From NCBI GenBank assembly GCA_023230755.1, contig JALNWS010000222.1:1-5992 (forward strand): a DNA stretch of 5,992 bases, given 5' to 3'. The position numbers were made by a program, and so were the translations under genes. The DNA comes from Azoarcus sp. GTDB lineage: Bacteria > Pseudomonadota > Gammaproteobacteria > Burkholderiales > Rhodocyclaceae. Below are positions 5,131 to 5,992 of this stretch, piece by piece. Under the pieces are notes generated by a model. It was not told the origin of the DNA. It worked only from the letters and a program-made list of their open reading frames with translations, and searched no databases. Each line of letters opens with the position of its first letter. Within the stretch, counting starts at the first letter, position 1.

Positions 5131-5992
5131 TCCCGGACCTCCCGTAACCCGCCCTCGATGAGTTCACGATACGCGGCCCGATACCCCTCAATCCCATGAT
5201 GTGCCTTGAGATAGGCGTAGCAGCGTGCGCCCTTGCTCCGGAGCACATCCGGCGAAGCGGCAAGATAGCTGTCCATTGCCTCGGCCAGCCCATCGACGTC
5301 GGCCGGTGGCACCAGCAGCCCTTGCGCCCCCGCCACGAGTTCATGCATGGACGGGATATCCGACGCGATAACCGGCAGGCTGCCGCTCATTCCCTCAAGC
5401 AGCGCGAGGGGGAAGCCTTCAGCGAGCGAGGGCATGATCCACACATCGAAGGCCCTCACGTACTGCATCGCATAGGGCCGCATTCCGGGCAGGAGGACAC
5501 GCCCCTCGAGCCCAAGCCGCGCAACCTCGTCCTTGAGCCCGGCATGTTCGCGACCATCTCCAATCAGGATCAACTGCGCATCAGGATACTTGTCTGCAAC
5601 CCGCGCGAATGCCTGCACCAGATACCGGTATCCCTTGACCGGCACCTGGCGGCCGATCGTCCCGATCACGCGCGCGCCTTCGCTCAACCCCAGTGCCTGG
5701 CGTGCGTCACTCCGCCCGAGTTGCAGTGACTCGGCCTGGTCGATATCGATGGCGTTGGTGATCGCGAGCGTGTTCTTTGGCGTAAAACCGCTGTCGTATC
5801 CGATCAGCTCGTCACGAACCGCGGCGGAAACACCGACAAAACGCCAGTGTGCGTCGGCACGCAGGCTGACCTGTCGCCGTCGGTACGAACGTTCGTAGTC
5901 GCCCAGGTTATGCGCGATCCCGATGCACAAGGGGATTCGCAACCAGCGATTGAGCAACAACATCATGTTGACCGGCTTGAACCGGTTACAGA
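5118..5992 (-). CDS. Family 4 glycosyltransferase (GT-B fold), N-terminus outside the window
   Basis: The frame stays open through the right-hand edge; codons upstream of the ATG at 5966 continue as CNRFKPVN-MMLLLNRWL, which looks like real protein, so the gene is 5'-truncated by the window and does not start at 5966. Counting from that Met (282 residues visible), there is the end of the N-terminal acceptor domain (IAHNLGDYER, 17-26; WRFVGVSAAVRDEL, 41-54). The C-terminal donor domain follows: GTIGRQVPVKGYRYLVQAF (102-120), AQLILIGDGRE (130-140), VLLPGMR (157-163) and VWIMPSLAEGFPLALLEGM (175-193). The last contains the E-X7-E pair Glu183/Glu191 that binds the sugar-nucleotide in retaining GT4 enzymes. 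Arg106 and Lys111 sit where the phosphate-binding residues usually lie. It would transfer a sugar in the cytoplasm to a growing core or O-unit; specificity is unknown. The stop overlaps the GT2 start by 13 bp, indicating one operon. Confidence 0.9.
   Translation of the reverse strand, partial: CNRFKPVNMMLLLNRWLRIPLCIGIAHNLGDYERSYRRRQVSLRADAHWRFVGVSAAVRDELIGYDSGFTPKNTLAITNAIDIDQAESLQLGRSDARQALGLSEGARVIGTIGRQVPVKGYRYLVQAFARVADKYPDAQLILIGDGREHAGLKDEVARLGLEGRVLLPGMRPYAMQYVRAFDVWIMPSLAEGFPLALLEGMSGSLPVIASDIPSMHELVAGAQGLLVPPADVDGLAEAMDSYLAASPDVLRSKGARCYAYLKAHHGIEGYRAAYRELIEGGLREVRECEQ
5137..5143 (-). promoter_or_regulatory. Strong ribosome binding site deciding the GTG start of the GT2 gene
   Basis: Read on the minus strand this is GGGAGGT, a near-perfect match to the anti-16S sequence, 6 bases before GTG at 5130. 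It lies inside the last codons of the GT4 gene. The spacing favours GTG 5130 over the second GTG at 5121. Confidence 0.65.

Noticed and set aside
4405..5199. 264-aa open frame on the plus strand antisense to the GT2 gene
   Set aside because: It lies almost fully over a clear GT2 glycosyltransferase; its product has no recognisable motif and such long antisense frames are expected in high-GC coding DNA.
5118..5966. GT4 gene as a complete 282-aa protein starting at 5966
   Set aside because: The frame continues open to the window edge with plausible protein sequence, and GT-B enzymes of this family are usually 350-400 aa, so the gene is cut by the window.
5980..5987. AACCGGTT 8-bp palindrome near the right edge
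   Set aside because: Short palindromes of this size are expected by chance many times and it lies inside coding sequence.

Overview
The window is high in GC (by eye about 60-70 % in most genes) and densely packed. It reads as part of a lipopolysaccharide (LPS) core/O-antigen assembly locus of a Gram-negative proteobacterium. The run of WaaP/InaA-type sugar kinases followed by an O-antigen ligase resembles the LPS core cluster of Pseudomonas (the waaP to waaL region). A related gamma- or betaproteobacterium is equally possible, and the sequence does not settle the genus.

Plus-strand block (1-4206): the 3' end of a WaaP/InaA-family kinase (1-191); a 482-aa protein with two complete kinase modules in tandem (199-1647); a short gap with possible hairpins and no gene (1648-1784); a third, compact InaA/'toluene tolerance'-type kinase-like protein whose catalytic-loop Asp is replaced (1785-2396); a polytopic WaaL/Wzy_C-family O-antigen ligase whose start overlaps the previous stop by 4 bp (2393-3604); and a CatB/Vat-type hexapeptide acetyltransferase that overlaps the ligase by 7 bp (3598-4206). 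The first two genes are 7 bp apart and the last three overlap, so translational coupling is likely. The only place for a new transcription start is the 1648-1784 gap.

Minus-strand block (5992 down to 4234): the larger part of a GT-B family 4 glycosyltransferase, open at the window edge (5118-5992), overlaps by 13 bp a family 2 glycosyltransferase (4234-5130). The two blocks converge at 4207-4233, where a perfect 6-bp stem hairpin is centred on the GT2 stop codon.

Inferred joint role: the glycosyltransferases would build core or O-chain saccharide in the cytoplasm, the kinases would phosphorylate inner-core heptose (or act as regulators or pseudokinases), the acetyltransferase would decorate a sugar, and the ligase would join lipid-linked O-antigen to lipid A-core at the periplasmic face. 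I found no RNA genes, CRISPR arrays, insertion sequences or attachment sites. The most unusual content is four kinase-like modules in three consecutive genes, one of them apparently missing its catalytic Asp, next to the ligase. This is an interesting arrangement of known families, not a clearly new system.
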